The notes beneath the pieces are model-generated. The model saw only the letters and a program-made list of their open reading frames with translations, ran no database searches and had not been told where the DNA came from. The translations under genes were made by a program, and so were the position numbers. A stretch of DNA of 64,000 bases from Cardinalis cardinalis (taxonomy: Eukaryota; Chordata; Aves; Passeriformes; Cardinalidae): assembly GCA_014549065.1 (NCBI GenBank), contig JACDOX010000009.1, positions 6,944,131 to 7,008,130 on the forward strand, read 5' to 3'. Shown piece by piece: positions 27,257 to 40,800 of the stretch. Within the stretch, counting starts at the first letter, position 1; each line of letters starts with the position of its first letter.

Positions 27257-30067
27257 GTGGGTTTGTTTTCACCAGTATGGGGGGGGAAATTGCCTTTGGT
27301 AGAGCAGGATACCTGCGTAGTAGAACATAGCTCCTAAAAGCCAAAATCTCCCATCCTATACAAACTAAAACCAAAGGATGCACTTGAAAGAGTACAGCTT
27401 GCTTCCAGCAGTCTCTGCTAAGAGCCAAACCCCATTTCCTTTACCACAAATCATGTAATTATTGTAATACGTTAATGCATAGGTCAGTTTCAAGTGAAAA
27501 TGAAATAGTCCATTTTAAAGCATGGTAATTACAGAAGTCGCCTGTGGTATAAATTGCACTTATTCTACAGCATTGTTTAACAAATATGGACTAGATTGCA
27601 CTGCTGCTGAACACACCCTAGGCACTGCAGGTTTCCAAGGCACAGTCAGAAACTCAGAAACTTATTTTGCTGGCAGCCTTCAGTAGCCAAAGGAACAAAC
27701 AATGCAAATCAAAAGTTTCAGAACTAATTCTNCCCCTCTGGAATGTTTGCTACTATTGTCTGTTCCCCCCCCCTCCTTTGTATCAGAAATGAAAGGAAAC
27801 ACAGGAAAATTGCCCAAACCACTAGTGATTATAATAATGGAAACTAAACAAAGAATCCAATGCTGAAAAAGGTGTAGAGAAAGCATCTTTTAAGTGTTAT
27901 CTTCTGAAGAAGTACATTTTCTATTCCAACACATCACTCATTTTTATACAAAATTTCTTAGAAAAAAATTAATATAATTTTTACTAAGCATCATGGGATC
28001 TGATCTTGTTTCAAAATGCTGCATAGAAACTCCCTATAATGATTCCATTAATCATGCACTAATGTGCAATTACTATTGAATTATTTGCTTTTCAGTGTTG
28101 ACACAAGAGGTGGGACTCCTTTATCCTAACCTCAGCCATCTAAAAGTTGATGTGTCAAGTCTAAGTTAGAAATTCAAGTTTTCTGTACCGCTGAAGTAGA
28201 GAGAGGCTGGTACTTCTGGAGGGTGGCTCATCCCACCCAAGTGTGAAAAGCCATTTCAGATACCCATCCTGGGACGTGGAACTGTCCTATCTTAGGGTGG
28301 AGGAGGAATCTGGAAATCATCACATCTACTCCTCTACTCAAAGTGAGACCAACTTCAAATTTTGACCACATTGCTCATGTAAAGCAACAGTGTGGGGCTG
28401 GTAGTTGTGCCCTGGGACTGTACAAAACCAATACTCTCTGCAGTAGAAATGAAGGCATCCAAAATGGCCCAGGCATCTATGTTCAGGCACTCTAATGCCT
28501 TTCACAGTTTCTCACCTAAACATCAAGAAGATATATCCCAGCCCTGCATATTCATTTACTGGAATACTGAAGTCTGAAGCACAGATCTTTGAACATCTGA
28601 GTTCCAGGATCTCATAACTCAAATGGAATTTTGCTGCTCCAAATCTGGCTCTCANCAAGGATGGGAACACACCCCATATTACACTGAAGTCTGGCACATG
28701 GCTCATGGTGATCTAGAAAAGAGAGGCACAGGACTTGACGTCAAGCTGCATGCCATAGCTTTAAACTGGGAGGAGTGAAGTGTTGCTGATGTGTGTCAGT
28801 CTGAAACTTTCCAAAGACACAGCTCCAGAGCACTTGTGTAAAGTCATGGTGTGGGCGCTGGGAGCAAAGTGTCCACCACAGCCTATGGCTATGTCTCTGC
28901 AGAGACACTAAATGATGATCTCACCCCAGAAGGTTTTAACAAAAATATANGGTCTCTCTCCCATATTAAGAGACTTTCTCTCTCTCACTCACATGTTTAC
29001 AGAAACATGGGGTGGTCTCCCAATGCATTTTCCATGCCTTGTTTTGCCTTTATAATAGAACCAAATTTATTTCAAAGAAAAGCATAAACCAAGCAGAAGT
29101 ATTTCTCTCTGGGTTTGCATCACTCTCCTTTCACAGGGATACCCATTTTCTTTGCAGCAAAAAAGCCCTTTTGAGAAAAACCGTGCAGGATTTGGCTCTT
29201 GAAGAGCAGCAGCATAGACCTTTTAAACATAGAGAACATAACCACTTAAATAGCTAAAAATGAAAATGGTGAAATGATTCAGGCCTTTTGTGGATTCTTG
29301 AGTTACACCATTTAGGCTGAAAAACTAAAAAGTTGTGCAAAATCTGCTCAAAGCGTACACATCTTGCAACAGCCACAAACTTGCATGGTTATTTTATTTG
29401 CAATTGCAAAAAGGGGCATGCTGATTTACTTTAAAATATAGCTACCAAATGAAAACAGAAAGCATTCCTGCTGGTTTGTAGCTTGATGGTGGAGTCTAGA
29501 GGGAGTGTTTATGGTTACCTCAGAAAATCCCTGAAAAGCAATGNTTAGAATGGTGGTAGTGACAGGACCCCAACTTTTTAATTTTGTTCTGCAAAGGGAC
29601 AAATGACACAGTGAAATAAATGCCTCACATGCACACAATATTGCAAGTGCTTCCTGACAACTGATTTCCAGAATGTAAATAGAAGGGTATTGCATGATTT
29701 ATTAAAGCCCAAGGCTGGCAAATGTANCCATTAAGGTATTATCTTTAGTTTCTGCACCATTAGATTTTAAATTCTCACCTGTCATCTCTGGCTGATTTAA
29801 GATGATGCAGAAAAGACCAGTGCCTTCCTGCCAGTCTCAAATGTGTGACAGGCAGCACTGGGGATGGTNGGAGCATCCTGGTTTGTGACACTGCATCTTC
29901 TTACAACATCTTTTGTAGAAACCAAATGTGACTGGGTCAAATGATTTCATCTTCCTATCCTGCTACTCCATGTATTATTTAGGAATCAGTTTAAAAAAAA
30001 AAAAACAAACCAACCCAGACTAACGAAAGAAGGATCCCAGCATAATAACAAAAACCTGTTTTGGTAG
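27257..30067 (+). other. DYNC1I1: Intron 12
   Basis: A 2.8 kb intron of unique sequence, ending with a 13-base A run (29993-30005), a CTAAC branch-point word (30020-30024) and an unusually pyrimidine-poor acceptor. Confidence 0.85.
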
Positions 30068-30201
30068 GAGAGCATGGAGCTGGTATACAATAAGTCCAAA
30101 CCAGTGGCGGTCACAGGAATGGCTTTCCCAACNGGAGATGTCAATAACTTTGTCGTGGGCAGTGAAGAGGGAACAGTCTACACAGCCTGTCGTCATGGAA
30201 G
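30068..30201 (+). CDS. DYNC1I1: DYNC1I1 exon 13 (WD40 propeller)
   Basis: This 134-base exon starts in phase 0 with ESMELVYNKSKPVAVTG and ends two bases into a Ser codon (AG, completed by T at 32660). The donor is AAG|GTGAAG. The acceptor GTTTTGGTAG is preceded by an A-rich, pyrimidine-poor stretch, so it looks weak; a good branch-point word CTAAC lies at 30020-30024. The blade includes FPTGDVNNFVVGSEEG and VYTACRHG, where the canonical Trp-Asp is not kept, as known for this family. An undetermined base at 30133 is the third position of ACN, so Thr is certain. Confidence 0.96.
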
Positions 30202-32659
30202 GTGAAGTTCAGCATTTTGTACTTCTAAAACATTGTGTGCCTGTGTTGATGAGAGACAGCCAAGTGTGTGTGGAGAGTGTTCAGTGTTTTCTTCTCTTGG
30301 ATCAACAATGTTCCTGTGACCAGCACAGGAGCTCCCTGACTTTGAGCATCTTTGCTACAGCCTGTTATACTGAGGCAGTTACCCCAGGCTGGCTCCCTGT
30401 GTAGCTGTTGGGGAGCAATGATTACCCTTGGGTTGACTTCCTTTACCTTTTCAGTCATGTGCCTGAAGAGAAGATGGCTGGGCTCTCAGAAGAACCTCTT
30501 TCTCACCCATGAGATGAGATGAGATGAGATGAGATGAGATGAGATGAGATGAGATGAGATGAGATGAGATGAGATGAGATGAGATGAGATGAGATGAGAT
30601 GGAGGTTTACACAGCTGTGTACAGGCTTATGCACCTAGCTGAGATGCAGGTGTCTATGTATGCACAGGTCAAATGAGGTCTGGAAAACACTTCTGTTGCA
30701 GGGTAATCAGGCCTCAACCAATATCAGATGGCTTATTTTATTTTGGTCTGTTTTATTTTTTACCATTCTCAGCTCCATCTTCAGTCTCCACAAGGATAAA
30801 TCACAGAAAAGCCACCATGGGCCTGGTTCCTTTAATAACATGGATGCAGCCACAGTGTGCCACATGGGTTCTAGAGAATCCTGTGCTCTCTCACACTGTG
30901 GTCACACATAATATAACCCAGGCTGTAGTTTGATACTGCAAGTTCCTTGTTTGGCACCCTGAAAACCTGCAGGATGCTGGTGTGCTCTGTTAGCTTCCAG
31001 TAGTAGTTTTATCTCTGGGAAACTTGAAAGGCTTTTGTAAAGAACAAAATCTTGGTTTTCCACTGACAGATTTGGAGCTCATCCCCACCAGTAGTACACA
31101 ATGTTCTCTGAATTCATATTTTATCATATTCTGAGTTTATGTTGGCCAAAAAGACATTGATACAGTGGTTTAAGATTGTAAGGCTTCTATTACACATCCC
31201 CAATGTTTTATAAATACTGTTTTAAATATGTTTTGTTCAATGTTTTTTTAATTTTAGAATATTTTTATTTTAATCTGACCACTGACAGTGTTGCAAAATT
31301 GTGTCTATTTAGACATATACTGATAGGCTGTGTGGTGGCTCATGGTTTGAGTGAGTCTTAGGCTGCTAGGATGAATGAAGCATGCCCAAGGGCATTTCTC
31401 ACTTCTGAACTTTCAGACTTGCCTGGTTTGTTCCTCACGAGAAGAAGAAGGTGCCAGATTCTCTTTTTAGCAAACCTTTTTAGAAACTTTCTACTGACCA
31501 TTGACAAAAGCTCTTCTGCTCCTGCCTGTCTTTCCTGGAGCTTTTTGCTATCATCCCTAGTTTACTTCCAGAGGCTCCTGTGTCCTTCAGCCCAGCACAG
31601 TGAAGAGCCATATGTCATTCTGGAAAAAGGTGTGTCAAAGCACAGCAGACACNCAGAGTGGTCTCAGTGCTCCAGAACTCCCCTTACCCCACTGACTACG
31701 TGGCACATAGCTGGGATAAAATAAGGGGTGTCCTTTGCATCCAGCAGGATACTGCAGGACTCAGCCCCTGCTCCAGCACATGCTGCAAGGTCTGGCAGGG
31801 GAGCATAAGTGAGGTCACCCTGTCCACACAGGAGAGGTGAGGGGACACTGCACCCTGGATGAAGGACCAGTATTCTCTGGCACAGCTCTGTATCTCCTTT
31901 CCGTACACTGTACTCACACTGGCACAGGACAATTTTTCTATAATCTAGCTAAAAGGGTAATTTCATTATTCCCTTTTCTATATACACTGTCAGACAGCAC
32001 TGACAACTGATCTGGCATCATTTGCTTCCAGGAAGAAGAAAACTGTGCACATTGTCTCTTACACAGCATTGTACTTTTCCTTCCTAATAGCTATTCCAGC
32101 CTCTGGCTGATGAAATGTACATCTCCCCTTGTTCAAAGTAATGACTGTATGATACCTGATCACAGGATCAATTACTTCACTTTTTGTGAAAAAGCATTTG
32201 CTTCCTAGTGACTTGATTGATTGCTATGAAAAGTTATCTTAGATATTTAAAAGAAAAAGAATTGCCCATGATAAGTCATTAACATATCTGCATTTTTATT
32301 TTAATGGTTATTTCTTGTGATAATGGCTTACTCAGAGGCATAAGCTATAGTATAATTACAATTTNGAATTTTATAATTATACAGAAATGTTATTTCAATC
32401 TACGGGAGTAGATAGTGTATGTAGAAGTGAGTAAGGTAAGTCTTCAGAAGTAAGAGAAATTCTCCCTGTGCTCAATTCTGAGCATTAATTTTCCCCACTG
32501 GAGTAAACCTCTGCAGGCAGAGTCCTTAGCAGAAGGAGAAAGATTTGCAGGTTAAATAGAACTTTAAAAGGAAACAGGACCCTAACAGTAAAGAAAAGTT
32601 ATGTTAAAACACTAGGTGGTGAATCACTCTCTGTGTGTAAATCCTTCTTCTCCCTGCAG
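30202..32659 (+). other. DYNC1I1: Intron 13
   Basis: A 2.5 kb intron. About 310 bases after the exon 13 donor it carries a pure GAGAT pentanucleotide repeat. The remainder is unique sequence. Confidence 0.85.
30509..30601 (+). repeat. (GAGAT)18 pentanucleotide microsatellite
   Basis: Eighteen uninterrupted GAGAT units occupy 30511-30600, with partial units at both ends. Its purity implies recent expansion and likely length variation. It begins 309 bases after exon 13. Confidence 0.98.
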
Positions 32660-32804
32660 TAAAGCTGGCATTGGTGAAATTTTTGAAGGCCACCAAGGAC
32701 CTGTCACAGGAATCAATTGTCACATGGCAGTGGGTCCAATAGACTTTTCCCATCTCTTTGTCACATCATCATTTGACTGGACAGTGAAACTGTGGACCAC
32801 AAAG
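32660..32804 (+). CDS. DYNC1I1: DYNC1I1 exon 14 (WD40 propeller)
   Basis: This 145-base exon begins with T, which completes the Ser codon split by the preceding intron, and then encodes 48 residues from KAGIGEIFEGHQGPVTG to WTVKLWTTK. The acceptor is CTTCTCCCTGCAG at 32659 and the donor is AAG|GTAAGC, both strong. It holds a textbook WD40 blade: the GH dipeptide-like start (EGHQGPVTGINCH), SHLFVTSSFDWTVKLW with the structural Asp and Trp, and the end of the d strand. Ile in GEIFEG is Val in the mammalian protein as I recall it. Confidence 0.97.
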
Positions 32805-35800
32805 GTAAGCAATCCAAGTTGGGCTGGGACAAGTAATTCTACTTGTGAAAATGCTGTTGTCAGAAATATTTTAATACTGTCTATCAAGTTCTAAGAACCA
32901 ATTAATTGAGAAGTTGTGGTTAGAATGAGCATAGTGATAGAATTTTAAATAAAATATACAGTTGGTGTAATAACCCTCAATCATATTTGCCCTGGAGCAT
33001 ACCTTGCCCTTTAGCAGGCCTTCATTTCAGTATTAACCCTAGTGCTGAGCAGTTTCACAAGGCAAGGAGATGAGGATGTCTTGAACTCCCAGCCATCAAA
33101 CAATCCATTCAGCACTCCCTTTGCAGGCTAAATTGCAAAGCTAATACCATGCACTGTGGTGATGCAGGAGCAGGAACACTTTCCTCTGATGAAGCAACAG
33201 GGGAAGTGCACATACAACTTAGTGCAATCAATATCACTTGTGAAATTCACTACTGGAGGAGGCTGTGATAGCCAAAAGGTATAAAATGTCCCAATGACAT
33301 TAGACACTGGAAGCAGGGAGAAGTACATGCTGGAACTTATTCATGACCACCAGGGATCTGCTGCTGGCTACTCTGTGGCCATCTGTCCGTGACCTCTTTC
33401 AGAGACAGCAGCAGAACAGCAGAAATGGCACAGTCCTGTGAAACTTTGAGACCCCAACACTCCATGGGACAGACTAAAGAGACCAACCTGATGGATTGTA
33501 CAGGCTGAGTAAAACAGGACAATGAGATGTAAAATCCTAATTATGTCATCTAAATTCATTTTTTTATATACACCAGAGTAGAGAACTTCCTTCCAAATGT
33601 CAGGTTCNTGACTTAACCAAGTTGGTTTTATGCCTGCATTTGGTTCACATCNTGAGCTGCACCCGGCAGAGTTCTCGTACTGGAAGCTGACCACAGTCAG
33701 GAAGTATCTCAGCATGTGTTCCTCCAAGACATCAGCGCTTGCAGATGCTAGAACAGATGCACAGCAAATGTAAATACAAAAGTGATCAGAAGGGCTCATG
33801 TGACAGCCTTGTGCTGGAAAAAGAAGCAGTTACCTAGATGGTAACTTGAATCGGCCTCCATAGTGGCTTCCAATGCTTTTGTTAATGGCCTGGTCCAAAG
33901 TGTGTGCTAATTAACAGGTATCTTTTCCTAATCAGCAATGACCACAGCTGTTGGTTTTGTCTTGAGCATTACACTTCAGGAAACTCATAATGAGAAAGGT
34001 GCATGATTTACCTAATTCACATGTAACTGTATACATCACTAGACCTAGCCTGAACCAGTGCAAAAGTAATCCGGAGGAGTGGACTTGGGCAGGCTGGGAT
34101 GGTTCNTAGGCAGTAAACACTAGAAAAGACTGCAGGATAGCCAAGGCATGGGCAGCTTAAACATTGGCTTACTGGGGCTAGATAGGCTGCTTGGTGTGTG
34201 AGACAAGGGAGGCCTTGGTGACTTCCCTTGGGAGCAAGGGAATACTGGAGTGTTGAAGCTGAAGCTGAGTAAATGGAGAAGAATTTGTGGGGAGTGCAGG
34301 GAAGATGAAAGGCAAGTATTGAATTCCAATCACACATGTACAGAAAAGTCTTGGATTGGTATTTAGCTGTCAGCTTGAGGCTGGATATGGCAATAAGGGT
34401 CTCATTCATCTGCAGCTTAAATGAAAGTGCATTAAGGAATAATAAAGCCTGATTTTTATTTTAAACTCTTGGGATTTTAGAAGTTAGTAGTAACACTAAC
34501 ACAGCACATTTTGGGCACAAAGACACTGCAGATAGTAATACACAGTTACCCTTGTGGAATATTTCAGTGCCAGAACGGTTGGGTCTGATTTTGTTCAAGA
34601 CAATCAGTTTTCAAAGAACTAAACCATTCAAATTTCTGATATCCATCAAGCTGTGGCTTGTCTGGCAAGAGAGGCTTCCTGAGAAAGCTGTTTGACTGAG
34701 CTGGGCTAGCTGTGATGTGCATGTGACACACCACGGCACCGCTCAGACCTGGAAGCTGCATTGCTGTTTTGGATCACTCACTTTCTTCTGGAGCAGGTTG
34801 AAGCAGCAGCAGCAGCCCCAGGCTGCTGCCCTGCCAGCCACTGCCCTGTGAAAACATCCTCTGAGACACTAGACAAGTTCTTGAATTTTGATGAATGTTT
34901 TCTTTTTCTCCCCATTCAACTGCATCAGAAGTTTATTTCCATATTGTCTGAATAATTTTCTTGGCCGGAGCTACTACATATTTAAGGCTCTCTTTGTTCA
35001 GTTCTCAGAGTCAAGGCTCAGTCAATCAGTGGGCTCTGAAAAAAAAATAGTGGATTGATATAAAGTATTAAGTGCTTTTGCTAGCTAACAAGATTTTAGT
35101 CGGAATTGGTTTATTCCTTTAGTTTCTTATTTGTAAATTTAATCTCCCTATCAGCATCCAAATCCATATTGCTTTCCTGCTTCTACCAGCGTTGTCTACT
35201 TAATCCTGTGCACATTATCCTTTTTGGTCATGAAATTCAATTCCTTTCTGTTTCACAGGTTCAGAGTCAATGTCCAATTGTAAAGTGAACCATAAAAGCT
35301 TTGTGTTTATATTGTCTATTGATGTTGTGTAGCATCCTGGGGTGCTTACAAGAAAGGCACTTTCATAGCAGGCATTTGACTGATGGATTGAAAGCACCAT
35401 CTCCCTTAAAAACTCTCACTTTACATTTTATAATGTTTTTGTGGTTAACACATTTTCTAGCTAAAGGCAGTTCAACCAGGTGACTGAGAATAAGATTTTC
35501 ACTAGCGGGTGAATGAGCGTTTTGTAGATAGCACTAACAGAAGGTTGATATAATCACCCATCACATTAGCCAAAAATTAGATCCCTGTGTGAATAGCAAG
35601 CAACCAGAAGCAACAGGAAAAGAAACAGAATTTACAAAGATAGTTGTTTGCTAACCACAGCATNACCTGGTTCCTGATGAAGTTAATAGGGCTTTCTCTT
35701 GAATTCATGCTGCACCATGTGGGAGCAGTCTGGGATGCAGAGCTGTCAAAGGGAAGTCCCGATGTGAAGTGTCTGTGGAGCTCTGCCCTTAATTAGGTAG

Positions 35801-35874
35801 TGTCGGTACGATGCTTTGAAGAGGTAAAGTGCTAAGTGGAAATGCTAAGTGTTGTTAATTAATTAAACACTAAT

Positions 35875-35897
35875 CCTCATGAATGAATAGCATGAGG
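35875..35897. repeat. Short inverted repeat in AT-rich intron segment
   Basis: CCTCATG at 35875-35881 and CATGAGG at 35891-35897 form 7-base arms around a 9-base loop, in an AT-rich stretch with TTAATTAATTAA near 35855. Confidence 0.6.
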
Positions 35898-36837
35898 TTA
35901 AATAATGAAATGTAAGTATTGTTATTATTACAGCAATTGCTGTTTGGAGAGCAAATTTTTTGATATTGTGTGAAGAGATGGAAGCTGTCTTGGAATTGCT
36001 AAAACATAGCAAAACATAAGCTGGTTTCAGCCAAAGCCTAGAAGATGGCTTGTTTGATACTAAGGGAGTTAATAAAGGTCTGGANGGAGAGATGGAATTT
36101 GTTAGCTTTTTCATCCTTCACATGCTTCTTTAGCTCTTATCCTTCCACTGAGGGGAGGTGCTAATGACTCATTTTCTCCTCTTGCACCTATGCCTAAATC
36201 GTGCTCAGATGGGCAGAGATTGNTGTAACTGCAACAACATTGCTGTATCCCATCCATGCTTGTCTCCCTCTGCCTAATGTTTAAGTAATGGTGGCAGTGC
36301 CAATATCAGAAGGAGGCTCAGAGGTGAGCAGACTGGTAGTAGGGCCACCACATCACCATTAGCAGGNTCTAATGGAGCCAGGGGTCATGTGTGCCCTCAG
36401 TGACATACTACCCATTGTGTGTTGATGCCCAGTTTTGCTTTACCAGTATGTGCATCAATGGTAGCACCTTCCTCGTGCCTCTCCTTTGTCTTTTCTTTTT
36501 TCTTATGCTCTTCACATGCTGCTTTTCTCTTCTGGTATGCTCTGCTGTTCCAGTATGTTGAGCTTTTTTGAGAAACCACATTTTAAACAGCAAAAATTCC
36601 CATTCTATGCTATGTGCCTTCACNTACATCTCTGTACCTTGAATATCTTATGCCCATGTGCTTGTTGGCAACCTGAGCCCAGTCCTTCTGCCTCTTGGAG
36701 CAAATTACTTTACCTGTCATACCTTCCTATCAGCATGTAACTTCAGACTCCACTGGTTTTCATTTGGCCTAGAGTTGAACTCCATCTCCTCCAAGGTCCA
36801 GCTGAAGCCTACCTTTAGAAAAATGCAAGGAAGCATG

Positions 36838-36852
36838 TGGTGGTGGTGGTGG
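36838..36852 (+). repeat. (TGG)5 short tandem repeat
   Basis: Five perfect TGG units in intron 14. It is short and probably stable. Confidence 0.8.
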
Positions 36853-37879
36853 TGCTATAGACGGGAACCTCTGCCTTTCTCCAGAAGCCTTGCTGATAGG
36901 ATCTGATCAGATCCACTTAATAGACCAAATTTACTGTGATGGAAAAGGTGTTGCAGAATGAACCAGAGCACTACTTGATGGTCACCTTTGTCCCATATNG
37001 TCTCATATTATCATGTAAGGCATTTTAGATGGCTCTTCATATGAAGTTGGATCCTCCTGGATCTTTTATTATGTAGAGCTTTCACACTCTGGTTTCTTAT
37101 GCAGCCACTGGAAAGAAGTAACTGTACAGCATACATTATAGACACCTCTTGGAGAGACCACCATTCCTGCCCACCACTGTCTGTGCAGGAGCCCAAGCCT
37201 GGCAGATGATCAGTTGCTGTAGCTTTTGGTGGCTTTCTTGCATCTGGGCAGCCTCAGGCCATATCTAAACTGGCAGACGTGTCAGCACTTCTGCNCTCCC
37301 AAGTCTGTCTTCTTATCCTGGTTTTTCCCAAACCACTACCAGGAAGGAATCAGCCTCTTTATCCCATACCACATGCACATATACATATGCACCTTGATTT
37401 GCAGCCAGAATCCTGTGGAATCCTTTACTACTCCTCCCTCTGACTGATTTTGGTGGGGCTTAAATGTCTATCTCAAGGGACAATTTCACTCCTCTTACTT
37501 TGGATACCTGACTAGAATGGTCTCCCTCACTCGTGCATTACCACACAAAGCTCCTTCTTTTCTCTTTGATAAAAGCAATTAAAATTATTAATTTGATTAA
37601 TCACTGTCCAAATGTTAATTTTAACTGATTATAGGGAATGACAAAGGGTGATAAAATAGCATGCTAGGATTTCATGGAAATGATCTCTCTGTGGTGTGAG
37701 TTCAGAATTTTGAGTTTGATCCAAAAACAAGGCAATGAATGAATTTGCTTCAGAGCACACTTTCTGTCAGAAGGCCAAGCTGACTTGGGGAAGAGGGTGG
37801 AGTTGCCTGTTCAGACAGGATTTTTTTAGGTTTTGCCCTTTACCTCTGGAGCCAGAGGTCTGGCTCTCATCCAGCTGTT

Positions 37880-37894
37880 AAAAAAAAAAAAAAA
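37880..37894 (+). repeat. 15-base A homopolymer
   Basis: A run of A followed by a T run (AAAAGTTTTTTTC) in intron 14. No source transcript for a retrocopy was recognised upstream. Confidence 0.7.
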
Positions 37895-40800
37895 GTTTTT
37901 TTCTAGGTAATTTTAAAGAGCAAAACCAAAGTGAAGTCANGTGGCTTGAAATCAGTCCCAAGTTCTTCACTTGAAATATTTCTCCTTATTTCAGTTGCCT
38001 GTGTAGCCATATTTGATAAGTGTTAGGAAAATATTAATCAGCTGGCCAACATACTTAATTTACTGACATGAAACATGGTGCTTCTTTGTGATACATTTAG
38101 CAAACAATNGCACACACAAATAAAACAGTTATCTAAAATACTGAGTTCTAAAAACTCAGTGGGCTGAACTGTATTTCAGAAAACCCTAATATAAATCCAG
38201 CTGTAGCAGTGAAAGCTCTATTTGCACATGGAAAGCAGAAATGGATTTCAGGAGCTTATATAATCTGTGCAAAACAAAGTCATCATTCCTTTTTTTCCCC
38301 TGAAATCAAAATGCAAACCTCCCACTGACAGTTCTGTTGCAGAATTACACCGGAGGATCAAGCTCGCATGAANTAGTGAAGCATTTCAGGACAATTATCA
38401 GTATATAAAGCCCAGGACTTCTTCCCTAATGGAAATTTTCTCCCACCTGCTTCAGGCAGCCATCCTTTCTCTGCCATGTGAGAGACTTTTGTTATCAGTA
38501 AAAACAAAAAAGGAACTGTGTTCANAGTCCTACAAGATGGAGTCATCTTCAATAATTAGCCTCAGAATCATTGNTTGCTGACCCATGAAAGCTCTGCGGG
38601 CATCCTGGTGGCAGCAGCTACAAATACTAATCTTGACTGNTTAGCAGACAGTGCTGTGACATCAGGCTATGTCAGCCATCCTGCAATGCTCCTCGTGCTC
38701 CTGTTTCCTGGCAGCTGAACTGCTGCAGCAGGGCCACTGGAAGCCTGGCAATTCGCTGAGTACACAGGCAAGGCTGGGCCAGGTACCCTGCGACGAAGCA
38801 GCATTTTCCATTAAAAAGAAACATTGAATTTTCAGGGGCCTCATACTGAATGTTCCCGTCAGAATCACAGGGGTGGGACCCAACCAAACCACAGCTACAT
38901 TATCCCACTCCTCTCCTTGCCTTGCAATTTAAGCTAAACTGCCTCTCTTTAACAACTTGAGGCCCGAAGCAGGGAGACCAGTGCCATGACCGCAGAAGAG
39001 GTTCTTGCAGGACCTCAGTGTGTGCCACTGCCTCTCCCGCATGGCAGGAAAGCACTAGTGCACCAATCCAGCTTCTCCCAAATCATCTCAGCCACTCTCC
39101 AGCTCTGCTTCCTTGTCCCACCTGTGTGGGATATAAACAGGGAGTGACAACCAAAGGTGGAAGATCAAATCTGCCCTTCAGTGTTTCACTCTGTGTTTCA
39201 CTCAGTGTTTCCTCTGACCAGGACTTGGTGATTTTTCAATCAACGTGCCTTGCTTATAATTTTCNGCAAGTCCCTCAAGAGCTTCTCTGAAAAATAATCC
39301 AGGAACATAGTAATATAAAGCAGGAGTATGAACTACAGAAACTATGAATCAGTTTGCTAGGCAAGGGCAGTAGAACTCTCTATAGTGTTTTGAGCTTTTT
39401 AAAAGAAATTGAGCCATTTTTAGAACTAGTTAGAAATTCCAAAAGAAAACAACAGTATTTCTAAAGAAGCCTTTTGACACAAATGCATAGTTAGTAGTTT
39501 AGGAAGAAGTACTGTCCTGCTTAGAGCANGTTTTAGNTAAAAGGTGGNAAACGTGATTACTATTTAGAGATGAAGTCAGCAGTCTGAGGAAATACAGAAC
39601 AAATGGCAGATACCTGTATAGGCTTTTCCAGTGTTGCTGTCTGCACTTGCCTCCAGTTTGATGTGGGTGAATGAAGCAGAGAATATTAAACCTCACAGAG
39701 TGGAAACCCATAGGCACAACTCTTGTAATTGTGGAGTAAAAGGGGCTCCAGATTAGGAATTAAGCTCGATGATCTAAAATGCAGAAACAACAATACACCA
39801 GCCTGGCCAGCAGGAACTAGGGAAAAAAGTGAGATGGGGAACACTGTAAGCCAGTCTGCCTTACATGCATTCTGATGTTTTTAAAGTTCATCCATTGCAA
39901 GCAAATCTTCTAAATCATTTAAATTTACAGTAGGCATCAAGTAATGCACATTTATATCAAACTCACTGAAAATAGTTCCTCAGCTAATATGCAGTGGTAA
40001 AGAAGAATGCCATTCTTTCTGCTTTTTTTCTTTTATTTAGAAAAGAAAAAGGTATTTTTCCATTAGGTAAGTGGAAAGGCATGGTAGAAGAGAACTTTGG
40101 AAGTACAGCAGCACAGCCAGAATGTGTTGCACCTCTGCTGAGTACTTAAAGAGTTAAGAAGGATTAACCACATACAGAGTTTACCTGTCAGTAAAACTAG
40201 CTTCTAGGCTGTATCCACAGATTTCAAAAGCTCTGCTGTTTGAATTTCTGATGCTCTTANAAGAGAAGTGCTGTCTGACTTTCCAAGGTCTTTTATTTTT
40301 TTCTTCATATCATAGTATTAGACATTAAGATCAGTTCTCATTAAAACCGCCTGTGCCAATCATCAAACCTTTTTTCCTTTGCTTCCTTCTTTTATACTCA
40401 CTTGTGGCACTTTGACTTTGAAGGAAACCACAAAAAATGTAATCATCAGGTTATCTCCAGACTTGGTCTGCTCTCATAGCCCCTTTCTTTTTGGTCTTAC
40501 CCTTGTCCCCTCTTCTATCCATAATAATTCCCACATGTGTATGCAAAAATATGGGACTTTCTTTCATTATTGACAATTAAGAAAGACAACAGTTTCAGCA
40601 TCTCTGCAAGAACAATAAATTTTAAAAATGAACAGTTTTCTGCTTTGTCTGTCTGCAAATTTTAGAATGCCAAAGCCCAATCAGTGTAACAATACTACAG
40701 TGCTTAAACAAATGGGTTGTGAAGAGTGTAGGGATCATTTCCACACTTATTTATTTCCCCCTGTTCTAAAACTTCTGTCTAAAACTTAAGCCTGTTATCT

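Noticed and set aside
33368..33799. Minus-strand open frame of 143 codons
   Set aside because: It has no recognisable domain, contains undetermined bases, has no splice or promoter context and lies in an intron of an opposite-strand gene. A chance frame is likely.
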